64,000 bases of DNA from Prevotella sp. (GTDB taxonomy: Bacteria; Bacteroidota; Bacteroidia; Bacteroidales; Bacteroidaceae), in assembly GCA_022511075.1 (NCBI GenBank), contig JAFLSE010000007.1, forward strand, positions 1-64,000, given 5' to 3'. Below, piece after piece: positions 9,466 to 18,979 of the stretch. Made by a program: the position numbers and the translations under genes. The notes below the pieces were generated by a model, which had not been told where the DNA came from, did not search any database, and saw only the letters and a program-made list of their open reading frames with translations. How positions within the stretch are numbered: the first letter of the stretch is position 1; every line of letters starts with the position of its first letter.

Positions 9466-11493
9466 TCAGGCGTATGAATGCATGCCGCCGAGGAAGAAGT
9501 TTACGCCGAAATAAGTCATAAGGACAGAAAGGAATGCGAGGAGCATGAAGAGATGAAATCGGGTGGGGGAGTTTAAGAGTTTTCCTGTCAGTGATGTGTG
9601 GAAAGGAATGGCATATATCATCATTGTGATGAGTGCCCACGTTTCCTTGGGATCCCAGCTCCAGTATGTGCCCCACGAGATGTTTGCCCATACAGCACCG
9701 ATGAAGATGCCGCAGGCAAGGAGGAATACGGCAGGGTAGAGGAGCAGATGACTGAGGGGAGTTAGCAAGGCGAGTTGTCTTGCTATGTCGGCGGTGGTTG
9801 CAGGACGTGTTTTGTCTTGCAATGCAATAAGCACAAAATATATTATGGCGATGATGAAGGTCAGACCGAGAAGGGCGTAGGACATCATTATCACGGACAC
9901 GTGGATGCTGAGCAATGGAGAGTTGAGCACGGGCATGAGGTTTGTTATCTGCGGATTGCTGTCGCCTATGTGGGCGACAAGGAGAGTGAAGCCCGATAGC
10001 AGCAGACCTATACAGAGTAAAAGAGGAAAACGCCTGCCGATGATACAGGAAATAAACATTATCACGACGGACATAAAGAGCATTGTCTCGTAGCCGTTGC
10101 CCAACGGAATATGACCGCTGACATACCAACGCAAGGCATAGAGAAAGAGCAAGGCGATGAGTGACAGGCTGAATAAAGTTTGTAATGGGACCTTTATGTA
10201 TTTGTTGGCAAAGATGCCGAGAATGAAAAGCGCTAACGAGAGAATACCGAGAGTGATGTTGAGCATAAAAAGCACCTTCACGAGCGGTAGCCTGTTATAG
10301 AGAATCTCTGCTTCTACACGGGTACTGCCAAGCCGTGGTGCTTCGGCAGGCAGAGGCTCAAAGAGAGAGCCTTGTGTTAACATAATGATTATGCCTACCT
10401 TTTCGTCGACTTCCTGCACGGGTTTTGACGGCACGCCGTTTTCTGCTAATGCCGTAACCTTATATGAGCAGTCGGGGTTAAAGAGTGATTGAAATGACAC
10501 GTATTTGTCGGCTGCACCAAGTTTTTTACGTAGTGATTTGTCCTTAACCTTAATCATCGGCTCGTCTTTCCATACATCGGGTCGCGCTATCCAGCCATAT
10601 ACAACCTGTTCGGCAGACAAACCGTGATAGGAGGGGTTGCCGTATATTTTAAGCATAAAGTCGTGCGCCATTGTGTTGAACGGCACTATCCGTCCGTTGT
10701 AGACAATCTGCCTGCGTGCCAGGCTTTCCGCCTTTTCGGTGTTTGCGGTAGGAAGGCTGCGGGCATTCACTGCGCTGCCATATAATATGAATAATGTGTA
10801 GAACACCACTGCCTTGCACGACATAACCTTTTGCAGCAAATGGCGGAAACGTTCTCTCTTGGAGCATAGTACCCATACCATACTGATAGCCAAAAGCAGA
10901 TAGCCGGTGTATGTTATGCCTGTGCCTACGGGGTCGTACTTTACGGAGAGGACACTGCCGTGTATATCCTCGTCGTATGATGATTGGTAGAGGCGGTAGC
11001 CGTTGAGAGCGAGAATGTTGTTCATGGATATAGTGGCGTTGCGGCGTGTATGTCCTTGTTCTATGGTGACGAAACTCTGATAGTCAGCAGGTGTATTCGT
11101 GCCAGGATAGCAACGTATGCGGAAACTGTCGAGCCTGATGCTGAAAGGCAGGTTTGCCGTTTCATTGTGTTCGTTGATGAAACGGCTTTCGACATCTCCC
11201 TCGCGTATATGTAACATTCCGCTTTGCGATGTGAAAAACGTAACGGCAGCACCTGCGAGTATCACGAGCAGTGACAGGTGTAGCAATGCCACTGCACCGC
11301 GTTTCCACAACCGACAGCGCACGATGATGATTACAGACACCACCGCTAATAGTGCCCACAGTGCTACAAACCACATTGAGTGGTAGATGTGCTGTGAGGC
11401 GAATGCCGTGCTCTGTGCCTGTTCCACGAAAGTTGCCGTGCCGAGCACGAGCAGTATCGTAGTGAATACAATCCAGAATAACCTGTGCATCAT
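9466..11493 (-). CDS. Fused cytochrome c synthase CcsBA (ResB/ResC type)
   Basis: A 675-residue membrane protein of cytochrome c maturation system II, which delivers heme across the inner membrane and ligates it to CxxCH motifs. The N-terminal third is ResB-like, with hydrophobic segments at about 8-25, 42-60 and 75-92 followed by a large periplasmic region. The C-terminal half has many membrane segments and the heme-handling tryptophan motif WGTYWSWDPKETW near residue 610, as in CcsA. It is the last gene of an operon whose upstream members encode CxxCH proteins, its likely clients. It begins directly after the stop of the Rid-like gene. Length fits the fused form. Confidence 0.9.
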   Translation of the reverse strand: MMHRLFWIVFTTILLVLGTATFVEQAQSTAFASQHIYHSMWFVALWALLAVVSVIIIVRCRLWKRGAVALLHLSLLVILAGAAVTFFTSQSGMLHIREGDVESRFINEHNETANLPFSIRLDSFRIRCYPGTNTPADYQSFVTIEQGHTRRNATISMNNILALNGYRLYQSSYDEDIHGSVLSVKYDPVGTGITYTGYLLLAISMVWVLCSKRERFRHLLQKVMSCKAVVFYTLFILYGSAVNARSLPTANTEKAESLARRQIVYNGRIVPFNTMAHDFMLKIYGNPSYHGLSAEQVVYGWIARPDVWKDEPMIKVKDKSLRKKLGAADKYVSFQSLFNPDCSYKVTALAENGVPSKPVQEVDEKVGIIIMLTQGSLFEPLPAEAPRLGSTRVEAEILYNRLPLVKVLFMLNITLGILSLALFILGIFANKYIKVPLQTLFSLSLIALLFLYALRWYVSGHIPLGNGYETMLFMSVVIMFISCIIGRRFPLLLCIGLLLSGFTLLVAHIGDSNPQITNLMPVLNSPLLSIHVSVIMMSYALLGLTFIIAIIYFVLIALQDKTRPATTADIARQLALLTPLSHLLLYPAVFLLACGIFIGAVWANISWGTYWSWDPKETWALITMMIYAIPFHTSLTGKLLNSPTRFHLFMLLAFLSVLMTYFGVNFFLGGMHSYA

Positions 11494-12624
11494 TTAGAAT
11501 TTTGGTAATGCTGCGTTGTCAGTTGCTTTCACCGCCATACACTCCATTTCTATCAACCAACCCGGACGGCATACGGATGCATGCACAATGATAGAAGGTT
11601 TGTTGGAAAAACGTTCTGCGAATATCCTGCTCACTACACCATAGTCTGCACCGTCGCGCAAATACACCGATATTTGCCCGATGTCGTCGGTGGTGCATTC
11701 TGCCTCCGCCAGCAACACCTCCACGTTCTCAATCATTCGTTCCGTCTGCTTAACAATATCTTTGGGATGTACGATATTGCCTTTGTTGTCGATGCTTGCT
11801 GTGCCGGAGATGAATACGTGCCGGCGGTCGGCATAGTCTACGCACGTTCCGCGCTCGAAGCTCACACCGTAGTCGCTCGTACGGTTTAAGTGAGACGCTG
11901 CGAGTAAATGGCTTATTTGCTCGGAGTGAATGCCTTGAACGCTATAACTGTCCATCTGCACAAGCACGTTGGGGTCGGCTTGCCTGCCACCAATACCAGT
12001 ACTGGCAATGAAATGCGTCTCGTTGGTGAGCCCCTGCGTGAAGAACACTTGATTGCGGGCACGCACCACGCCGCCATAGTTGAGGTCTACATCGTTCACG
12101 AAAAACCAAGTTCGTATGCAGTTGTCGGCAAGCGTACAACCCTCCTTTGCTAATTGCACAACATATTCGTTGAGCAATAGTCGTGTCTGATATTCGCTAT
12201 TGGCTGCAAGGCTGTTGGCACTTCCGCCCCAAAGGTGCTTAAACTCCCCGTGCTTCACTGCATAAAGTCCGCTGTTGCTGCTCACTGGCTGCATACCTGT
12301 CATAAGATACGCCCAAAGTGCAATCTTTGTGCCGTCGAGCGGTGGCTGTTCTATCACCGACAGGGCACAGTCGCTGTTTTCTATTGCTGCGTTGTAAAGT
12401 TCATCAGCCTGATTTGCGGCATCGCTCAAATAGTAACGCTTAAATACGGCATCATAGCCTTTTAGTTCGTTGCCTCTCACGTGTTCGAAAGCCTCGTTTA
12501 CTGCCTCTAGCTGCTCTTGGTAGGTGAGCGCAGTGTCGGTTATGTGAACCATAACGTGCGCCTCGCTCACTTCCGTGCCGTTGCTGAACGTGAATATTTC
12601 TGCCCTTGTATTTTTATAATTCAT
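11494..12624 (-). CDS. Two-domain Rid (YjgF) superfamily protein, chorismatase-like
   Basis: A 376-residue protein with no signal peptide. The N-terminal half has the pattern of a degenerate Rid domain and the C-terminal half (about 250-370) is a clearer one, with VYLRDGADYGVV and SVCRPGWLIEMECMAV. The middle segment RTWFFVNDVDLNYGG, then an R-x-RNQVFF helix and ASTGIGGR, resembles the layout of the chorismate hydrolases FkbO/Hyg5 (two fused YjgF-like domains, with an R-x-W-N and a TGIG segment). That similarity is from memory and not measured. The gene sits in a heme-protein/imelysin operon, where a chorismate hydrolase has no obvious role, so substrate is left open. Confidence 0.65.
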   Translation of the reverse strand: MNYKNTRAEIFTFSNGTEVSEAHVMVHITDTALTYQEQLEAVNEAFEHVRGNELKGYDAVFKRYYLSDAANQADELYNAAIENSDCALSVIEQPPLDGTKIALWAYLMTGMQPVSSNSGLYAVKHGEFKHLWGGSANSLAANSEYQTRLLLNEYVVQLAKEGCTLADNCIRTWFFVNDVDLNYGGVVRARNQVFFTQGLTNETHFIASTGIGGRQADPNVLVQMDSYSVQGIHSEQISHLLAASHLNRTSDYGVSFERGTCVDYADRRHVFISGTASIDNKGNIVHPKDIVKQTERMIENVEVLLAEAECTTDDIGQISVYLRDGADYGVVSRIFAERFSNKPSIIVHASVCRPGWLIEMECMAVKATDNAALPKF

Positions 12625-12642
12625 ATAACTAATAACTGAAAA

Positions 12643-13359
12643 CTAATTACTAATATTGTCTATCCATTTTGTTAAAATCTCTTTCCATGTGTTGGAGATG
12701 TCGGCATTGCCGTGGTCATAGCCCCACGATGCACTTATGTCGGTATTGAGCATCATCTGCAGGACACTCTCCGTGCTCTTTCCCGGCTCTACAATGTTCT
12801 TGCCTGCCACTCGCCGTGACGGCACTCCCACTATCGAGGCGTATGTATTGCCTTTCGTGAGGTTTATGCCTCCTGCTGCCGATGAACTCAATCCGTGACA
12901 GGTGGCGCATCGCGGTGTGAACACGTTGTCCTGCAATGTTGCAAGCATTCCTGCGTCCATTGTTCCTGCATCTATCAATATGGTGTCACGTGCATCTGAA
13001 CTGTTGGCTATATCTACACTTTTCAGTGTCGCCACCCTTTGGCGCAGACGGTCTATCACGCAGAGTTCTATGGTTGTAGCCTCGTTTGGAATGGCTGTCA
13101 TTGTCATATTCACATCTTGCGTTTCGCTTGGAATGTTCTTTGTTATGAGTGCGTAGTCGCTTTCGGCATTGAATGCCGCCACCACAACCTCATATCCTGC
13201 CGCCCACGAGTCTTGTCCGCTTATCGTGCCAACCACTTTTGCCACCCTGCCTTCGCGCCCTGTGGGCAATATTTCTTCGGGATATATGCGCCCGTCGTCG
13301 CACGATGTGCAGAGTGCCGCCGTCATTAGCAGTGTTGTACCTATGAAATTCTTTTGCAT
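12643..13359 (-). CDS. Mono-heme c-type cytochrome lipoprotein
   Basis: A 238-residue lipoprotein: signal ends CTSC with Cys20 as the lipidation site, followed by DDG. A single heme-attachment motif CATCH is at residues 151-155, and a candidate distal ligand is Met in the LQMMLNTD segment about 55 residues later. The region between the signal and the heme domain (about 35-120) looks like a beta-sandwich (VGTISGQDSW). It would be anchored in a membrane on the periplasmic side and move electrons to or from the di-heme oxidoreductase of the same operon. Heme attachment is presumably by the CcsBA encoded two genes downstream. Confidence 0.8.
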   Translation of the reverse strand: MQKNFIGTTLLMTAALCTSCDDGRIYPEEILPTGREGRVAKVVGTISGQDSWAAGYEVVVAAFNAESDYALITKNIPSETQDVNMTMTAIPNEATTIELCVIDRLRQRVATLKSVDIANSSDARDTILIDAGTMDAGMLATLQDNVFTPRCATCHGLSSSAAGGINLTKGNTYASIVGVPSRRVAGKNIVEPGKSTESVLQMMLNTDISASWGYDHGNADISNTWKEILTKWIDNISN

Positions 13360-13384
13360 TGGAAAATCCTTTCTGCTTTGAAGG

Positions 13385-14599
13385 TTAGAAGCAATATTGC
13401 AGCAAGAACGTTGCCGAGTGCGTTGTCAATCCGAGGTCGTCGTTATCGCGGTCCAGTTGGGTTGCGTGCCCCGAGCGTGCCGTGTACTGATACATTCCCT
13501 GCAATTTCAGTCCACACCCCTTGAAGAAGTAGTTGAAACCCACAGCAGGAATATTGAGGAAACCTTTTGCATCAGTTCCGTTGCGATCCATAAAGTCGTA
13601 ACGCGCCACAAGTTGTAGGCGTGGCGCTACGAAATATCCGCCCTGCACATATCCGCCAAGATAGTTGAATGTTTTGTCAATCTTCTGTCGCTTTGTAAAG
13701 CCTACGTGCATATAGTATGCCTCGGCTGCAATGTAGAGTTTGTTTTTCAGCATCGCAAACTCCAGTCCTGCGCGGTAGTCGTTGGTGCTTTCGTTTTCGC
13801 TCTCCACATTCATGCTTGTGGATAATCCTAACATCCACTTGTCCTCGTGCAGTCGGTCGGGATTGCCTTGTGTTGCTGGCATAACTCCTTTCGGCATAAA
13901 TGTTATGCGCCCTGCATAGAGCAATGACGGAATATGCCAGTCATCGCTGAATGTCTTTGTGGCGTTGTTCACGGCAGAGCCTGTGCCGTTGAATATGCCC
14001 ACCTCGTAGCCAATCTTTCCACCTAATAGTCCGTGCATCTCCACTCCGAGGTCGAAGCCTGTGCCGATGTTCGGCGTTACGGCATTGAGCGAGTAGGGCA
14101 TTATGACGCTTGCCGTTAGCGAAGTGGGGAGTTGCGGCAGCAGCGTCTCACCGAGCGTGGTAAGATATGCGTGTGAGAAAGGAGTCTTAAACTTGCCCAC
14201 ACGGAACGCCACCTCGTTTTTCAACTTAACATCAAGCCATGCCTGCTGCAATATGTTTGCACCCGATGCAGCGGCATTCATCGACACGTTGAACGTTACC
14301 TTGTCGTATGCCTTGCCCGTGAATCCTATTATGGCGTAGGGAATGGCGAAGCCCGAGTTTGCCACGTTGTCTTGGTTGTATGCCTTGTCGAGCCCTTCGT
14401 CGTCGTAATAGTTGTATTGTGCCGTTGTCTGCACCATCATATATGGCTTGAAAACGAAATCGCCCTTCTTTGTACCTATCGTAAAGCCTTCCTTGCCTGC
14501 CAGCGACATTACGCCGTTCTCGGTGTCCTCTTCGTTTTGTGCCATCAGCGCGGCAGGCATCATTGCAGCCGCGATTATTGCTATTATATTTTTTTTCAT
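13385..14599 (-). CDS. Porin-like outer membrane beta-barrel protein
   Basis: A 404-residue protein with a signal peptide (1-20, ending LMAQ), alternating hydrophobic/polar strands throughout and a C-terminal Phe (TFLLQYCF), as expected of an outer-membrane barrel. The pattern fits phosphate-selective porin O/P-like proteins (GFTGKAYDKVTFNVS, EVAFRVGKFKTPFS). In this operon it probably gives passage for the iron or heme-related substrate; a second, different porin is the first gene. The substrate cannot be told from the sequence. Confidence 0.75.
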   Translation of the reverse strand: MKKNIIAIIAAAMMPAALMAQNEEDTENGVMSLAGKEGFTIGTKKGDFVFKPYMMVQTTAQYNYYDDEGLDKAYNQDNVANSGFAIPYAIIGFTGKAYDKVTFNVSMNAAASGANILQQAWLDVKLKNEVAFRVGKFKTPFSHAYLTTLGETLLPQLPTSLTASVIMPYSLNAVTPNIGTGFDLGVEMHGLLGGKIGYEVGIFNGTGSAVNNATKTFSDDWHIPSLLYAGRITFMPKGVMPATQGNPDRLHEDKWMLGLSTSMNVESENESTNDYRAGLEFAMLKNKLYIAAEAYYMHVGFTKRQKIDKTFNYLGGYVQGGYFVAPRLQLVARYDFMDRNGTDAKGFLNIPAVGFNYFFKGCGLKLQGMYQYTARSGHATQLDRDNDDLGLTTHSATFLLQYCF

Positions 14600-14638
14600 A
14601 TTCTTTGTGATGTATATTGTCTTTTGTGTTGTCTCTTT

Positions 14639-16090
14639 TTATAGTGATTCCAAAAACTTTATGAGTGCATTGCGCTGGTCGCGGCTCATCTTCCTGAAAA
14701 GGTTCTTCGATGCCTCGCCCTCGCCTCCGTGCCATAGTATTGCTTCGGTGAAGTTGCGCGCTCTGCCGTCGTGCAGGAAATACGTATGACCGTTCACCCG
14801 TTCTTGCAAACCAATGCCCCACAACGGTGTTGTTCGCCATTCGTTTCCGCGTGCAAGTCCGCTCACGTAGTTGTCGTTAAGTCCTACGCCCATTATCTCC
14901 GAGCCCATATCGTGCAGCAGGAAATCGCTGTATGGGTGTATGGTCTGATTGCCGAGCCACGGCAGGTTAGTGCCGTTGAGCAACGTTGCGCCTCGAGGTC
15001 TGGTGTGCAGGGTGGTAACGTGGCATAGGTGGCACTTGGCTTGATAGAACATCTGCTCACCGAGTTTCACGGCGGGGTCGTTTACGTTGCGGCGTGCCGG
15101 CACACTCAGTGCGTGCAGATAGAGGTCTACATCTTCCATATCCTCGGTGCTCACGTCGAGTTTGTCGTAGAGCAGTCCCATCATACTTCCGCCCTGCATC
15201 TGGCTCTGCCCCTCGCATATTTCCTCTGGATAGCGGCTGTTGGTGCTTCCCATGTCGCTCGAAAATCCTAACTCCACGGTGAGGTCGGCATGCTGAGCCT
15301 TGTTGCCCGACAAACCAAGTTGCAGTCTGCCGCGCTCCATTATGTAGTTGCACCGTCCGCTTATTCCGTATTCAGGGTAGTTGCTCTTGCGTGCCAGTGT
15401 CTCTATCTCGTTCCTGTCCAAAGCCATCATCTGCCCCATTCCCACGTGGCGTAGTGGTATGCGTACTGTACAAAAAAGGTCTTGGGGGCGGATGCTGTCG
15501 GCATACCATTCGGTTATGGTGTATTCGGGGCGTGCCAGTTCGTATTCTTCGCCATCGGGGAACGTGCCTTTCTCGTAGTGCCAAGTTACTTTCAGTTTGC
15601 CTTCGGGCTTCACTCCGTATATGGCTTGGTCGTGGAGCACGCGCCCATAGTCTTGGAAGAAAGCGCCATTCTTGCGTGTTATGTAGATGAGCATTGCCGA
15701 GAAGCCATAGTCGCCAGAGCCGTATTCGCCGTTGCTGTTTTGTGTCCATAGCGACGGCTTGGTGCGCCCTGCATTATGATGGCAACTGCCGCACGAGTAG
15801 CCGGCATACACAGGACCGAGGCCGCCGCCATATCCGTTGCTACTCGTTCGTGCATCGTCGTAAAGTTTGTCGCCTCGTATAAATCGGCTTTGATATGTGC
15901 CACTCAACCAGTCGGCATCGGTGTCGTAGGCAAACGACGAGGTGAGGAAATTGGTTGACGTGCCTGCCGAGAGTGCAAAACCCTCGGGTACTTCTATATC
16001 GTCCACGTCAATTCCGTCGTAGTCGTCGCAAGCGCAGATAAATCCTGCGCCTGCGATGATGAAGAAATATTTGGTAATACTAAAACTCAT
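14639..16090 (-). CDS. Di-heme oxidoreductase lipoprotein (DUF1111)
   Basis: A 483-residue protein with signal and lipobox (FICAC, Cys21, then DDYDG). It has two c-type heme motifs: CGSCH at 100-104, and CHLCH at 353-357. This matches the 'thiol oxidoreductase'/di-heme oxidoreductase family that accompanies imelysins in iron-acquisition operons. The C-terminal part has a TPLWGIGL segment and a HDGRARNFTEAI stretch, resembling the MauG/peroxidase-like second heme domain. It lies 9 bp after imelysin, so the two should be made together. It likely oxidises or reduces iron at the cell surface or in the periplasm; that role is inference. Confidence 0.85.
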   Translation of the reverse strand: MSFSITKYFFIIAGAGFICACDDYDGIDVDDIEVPEGFALSAGTSTNFLTSSFAYDTDADWLSGTYQSRFIRGDKLYDDARTSSNGYGGGLGPVYAGYSCGSCHHNAGRTKPSLWTQNSNGEYGSGDYGFSAMLIYITRKNGAFFQDYGRVLHDQAIYGVKPEGKLKVTWHYEKGTFPDGEEYELARPEYTITEWYADSIRPQDLFCTVRIPLRHVGMGQMMALDRNEIETLARKSNYPEYGISGRCNYIMERGRLQLGLSGNKAQHADLTVELGFSSDMGSTNSRYPEEICEGQSQMQGGSMMGLLYDKLDVSTEDMEDVDLYLHALSVPARRNVNDPAVKLGEQMFYQAKCHLCHVTTLHTRPRGATLLNGTNLPWLGNQTIHPYSDFLLHDMGSEIMGVGLNDNYVSGLARGNEWRTTPLWGIGLQERVNGHTYFLHDGRARNFTEAILWHGGEGEASKNLFRKMSRDQRNALIKFLESL

Positions 16091-16099
16091 TTCTGTGGA

Positions 16100-17257
16100 T
16101 TATTGTATTGTTCTCGCCTGTCCGTTCTTGAAGAGCAGGTATTCAAGGGTGTGGAAACCGCGAAGGCTCTGCGCAGTGGCAATGCCCTCGTTGTCCTCAT
16201 CGAACTCGCCCGACCATTCAAGTTCGTCCCACTTGCCCGATTTCAGCAGGTTGGCTATGCCCTCTTGGTCAAGTGGCCAAGAGTCCATATTTGGGTCAAG
16301 ACCGTTGTCGGCAACAGGACCAAAGAGGAATGCCTCGCTCGTTTCCCACGGCTCACGTGCCTCAAGCCACTTGTTGCATGCTGCCTTGAAATTGTCGTTT
16401 GTCGGGTTGCTTGTTAGTGTCGTTATTGCCTGTTCCAGTTCAATGGTCTTGGCTTTCAGGTCTTTGTACGTTGGCAATACAACCGCTTCAACGTAATTCT
16501 TCACCACTGACTCAAGTACAGCATTGCCGTTTATGTCGGTATTGTTCGTGAAGAAAGGTTTCAGTTCGTTGTCGAGCAGGTTTGCAAGTTCATTGCAGGC
16601 TGTCATTGCCGCCACTGACTCACTGCAAACGATGTTGTTACGGAAGGGCTGCGGAATGGCAAGTATGGCATTGTATGCCTTTGTTATCGCTGCCTTTGTC
16701 CTTGCATCGAGTTCAGCATCCTTGCCTGCCACAAGTCGCGACAGCGATTGCTCTGCTATGCTTCCGTTGCGCGAGCCGTAATAGGCATTGCGAATTGAAA
16801 GAATGTTGTTTGAATAGTCGGTGCGTGAGTGCCAACTATACCACGACTCCACGGCATAAAGTCCTTCGGTTGTCTTGCCCGAAATATAGAGGTCGTAAGG
16901 GTCTTTAATCTTTGCCACACCCACCTCGTTGGCAATGTCGTAGCAACCGTCTATAATTTGCTCCACGCAACTCAATGCGCTTGTGAACGGTGCGTTGTGG
17001 TTTACGAACGTAGTGCTGTATGCCTCCTTTCCGTCGTAACTTTCCGCCCAATAGGTGTAAAGGTTGCTTGCATCTTCGCGCAATAGTTTTGCCACGTTCT
17101 TCATGTAGTTGTGCCAACTTGCGGCGTTCTCCTTCGTGTAGTCAAGTTCGATTGCATCTGTCTGATGTTCATCGTTCTTGTCATCACTGCTGCACGATGC
17201 AGCAGTAATGATAATTCCAGCCGCAATGGCTGTTGCATAAAATAGTTTCTTCTTCAT
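16100..17257 (-). CDS. Imelysin family lipoprotein (M75)
   Basis: A 385-residue lipoprotein (signal ends TAASC, then SSDDKNDE). The all-helical body and the GxHxxE motif (GFHTLEY) identify the imelysin/IrpA/EfeO superfamily, which takes part in iron uptake. Here GxHxxE lies near residue 370, at the C-terminal end, whereas in EfeO-type and IrpA proteins I remember it nearer the N-terminus. The segments IANEVGVAKIKDP and WYSWHSRTDYSNNILS are typical of Bacteroidetes imelysins. It is second in the operon, between a porin and the di-heme oxidoreductase. Confidence 0.85.
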   Translation of the reverse strand: MKKKLFYATAIAAGIIITAASCSSDDKNDEHQTDAIELDYTKENAASWHNYMKNVAKLLREDASNLYTYWAESYDGKEAYSTTFVNHNAPFTSALSCVEQIIDGCYDIANEVGVAKIKDPYDLYISGKTTEGLYAVESWYSWHSRTDYSNNILSIRNAYYGSRNGSIAEQSLSRLVAGKDAELDARTKAAITKAYNAILAIPQPFRNNIVCSESVAAMTACNELANLLDNELKPFFTNNTDINGNAVLESVVKNYVEAVVLPTYKDLKAKTIELEQAITTLTSNPTNDNFKAACNKWLEAREPWETSEAFLFGPVADNGLDPNMDSWPLDQEGIANLLKSGKWDELEWSGEFDEDNEGIATAQSLRGFHTLEYLLFKNGQARTIQ

Positions 17258-17375
17258 TTTAATTTGGTTTTTGGTATTATTATTAAAAAATGGCGTTTTA
17301 TTAGTGTTCTGTGTTTAGTGTTCAGTGATTATGATGTTTGTTATGGTCGGCATTTAACTAATCCCTAAACACTAA

Positions 17376-18707
17376 TCACTTTTTTATCATCCAGTCCGTG
17401 AACGCCACACCTACGGCAAACTCGTTCTCGCTGTTGTATGTTCCCTTTCCGAACACCTTGCCTGTTCCTATCTGCCGGGTGGTGTAGTCGGCTTTTATTA
17501 TCAGTCCTGGCAGTGCTCGCCAGTTTACGCCTGCCACCCACATACTTGTTTGCAGTCGCAGGTCAGCGGTATGGTTGCCTGTCACCTTCTCCTGCGGATT
17601 GTAATGCTCATAGCGTGCGAATGGGTATATAACAGGACATTTCTTTGAGCCATAGATGGCTGCGATGTTTAGTCCTATCTCGCCTCCGTAACTTACCGCG
17701 CGTTTTGCCACGGGAGTGAGGCGTGAGTATGGCGATTTGTTCGATAACAATCCGTTGGCATCACTCACTTTGTCTGCTTTCGAAAGGTTGCCGTTTATTA
17801 TGTTCGCCCTTGCCGTAACGTATTTCCCTATATATTGCGCATCTGCGCTCCAAATAGTCAGCGGAATCTTTCCGTATTGCTCGTATGTCTGGTATTTGTC
17901 GGAGTTTGCTCCTATGTTTGCGCAGTAATATATCGACGCACCAACGCGTAAGCCTTTCACTCCTCTCCAGTCGAGGCGTGCCACGTATGCCGGCGATGTG
18001 AAGTTATCACTTTCAAAGAATCCCTGCTTTGCTCCACCTGCCCAAGCATTACGGTCGAAACCATTGGCGTTGAGTCCTGCCACAATCATTGCCTGATAGT
18101 TGAAGCGTTCCAGTCCTTTTCCGAACGTACCGAAGAACTCTATTCCCGTCTCGTGCCACGTTGACGGCAGCAGTGTTGTCTCTCCTTCGGGGCGTACCGT
18201 TCCGAAGAACAGGTTTGGCTCGTGGTGTGAGTTCGTCAGTCCCACGGGCACTATCATATGACCTACACGCACATTAAACTCTGGCACTATCAGTCGTGTT
18301 ATGTGAAACTGCTCTATTGCCACCTCTCCGCCTTTCTCTATCTCCGTTTCATATTCGCCGTTCTCCGTGTTCTCCAGTTCGAGTGCCGTGCCTGTGCCTC
18401 CGCTCTCAAACTCCACTTCTGCACCGAGAATCCATTTCTGCGATAACTTGTAGTCGAAAGCCACCACAAAGCGTGGTATTGCTATCGTGGCACGTTTTTT
18501 CTTCGTATTGCCATACTTCACTCCCGAAAAGCGGTTTATGCCGTAGTCTTTCCAAGCAGCCACCATTTCCCCATATCCTCCTATGCGATATGTATCGAAA
18601 GTATTGTATGGGTACACGCTTTCCGTGCGTGTCGTGTCTGCATTTTGTGCATTGGCTGTCATTGCAAAGGCAATCCCAATCGCCATAAGTATTGTTTTCT
18701 TCATCAT
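17376..18707 (-). CDS. Outer membrane porin, first gene of the imelysin operon
   Basis: A 443-residue protein with a signal peptide (1-20, ending TANAQ) and beta-strand pattern to the C-terminus. Segments such as RIGGYGEMVAAW, RFVVAFDYKLSQKWILGAEVEFE and VRVGHMIVPVGLTNSHHEP are those of a Bacteroidetes porin/phosphate-selective porin-like family. A strong promoter lies upstream and the gaps to the following six genes are short, except for 118 bp before imelysin. It probably admits the metal or heme ligand. No TonB box is seen, so transport would be passive. Confidence 0.78.
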   Translation of the reverse strand: MMKKTILMAIGIAFAMTANAQNADTTRTESVYPYNTFDTYRIGGYGEMVAAWKDYGINRFSGVKYGNTKKKRATIAIPRFVVAFDYKLSQKWILGAEVEFESGGTGTALELENTENGEYETEIEKGGEVAIEQFHITRLIVPEFNVRVGHMIVPVGLTNSHHEPNLFFGTVRPEGETTLLPSTWHETGIEFFGTFGKGLERFNYQAMIVAGLNANGFDRNAWAGGAKQGFFESDNFTSPAYVARLDWRGVKGLRVGASIYYCANIGANSDKYQTYEQYGKIPLTIWSADAQYIGKYVTARANIINGNLSKADKVSDANGLLSNKSPYSRLTPVAKRAVSYGGEIGLNIAAIYGSKKCPVIYPFARYEHYNPQEKVTGNHTADLRLQTSMWVAGVNWRALPGLIIKADYTTRQIGTGKVFGKGTYNSENEFAVGVAFTDWMIKK

Positions 18708-18781
18708 TTGGTATTATATAAATATATGTAAAACTATCGTCTTTAACTCCCTTGATTCCAAGGTAATTCGTTTTTCGGATG

Positions 18782-18812
18782 CAAAGGTACGAACATTCCA
18801 AAAACTCCGCAA
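18782..18812 (-). promoter_or_regulatory. Promoter of the imelysin/cytochrome operon
   Basis: On the minus strand, TACCTTTG (18789 to 18782) matches the -7 box and TTG (18812 to 18810) lies 20 bp upstream. No obvious Fur-like dyad was seen next to it, so iron control is not supported by the sequence alone. Confidence 0.7.
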
Positions 18813-18933
18813 TACTCAAAATTTATGAAATTTTCCTACCTTTTCTTGCATCTTTCCAACTGTATATACCTAAAAATGATTAAGAGAAACCTCATAATCA
18901 TAGTTATTTGATATTTTTTAATAAAGTAAAAAC

Positions 18934-18962
18934 TTGTTTCTGACTTTTTAATTGTATCTTTG
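18934..18962 (+). promoter_or_regulatory. Promoter of the small conserved gene at 18980
   Basis: TATCTTTG at 18955-18962 is a full -7 match; TTG at 18934-18936 lies 18 bp upstream. Transcription would start around 18969, leaving a very short leader. Confidence 0.7.
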
Positions 18963-18979
18963 CACATAAATACAACATT

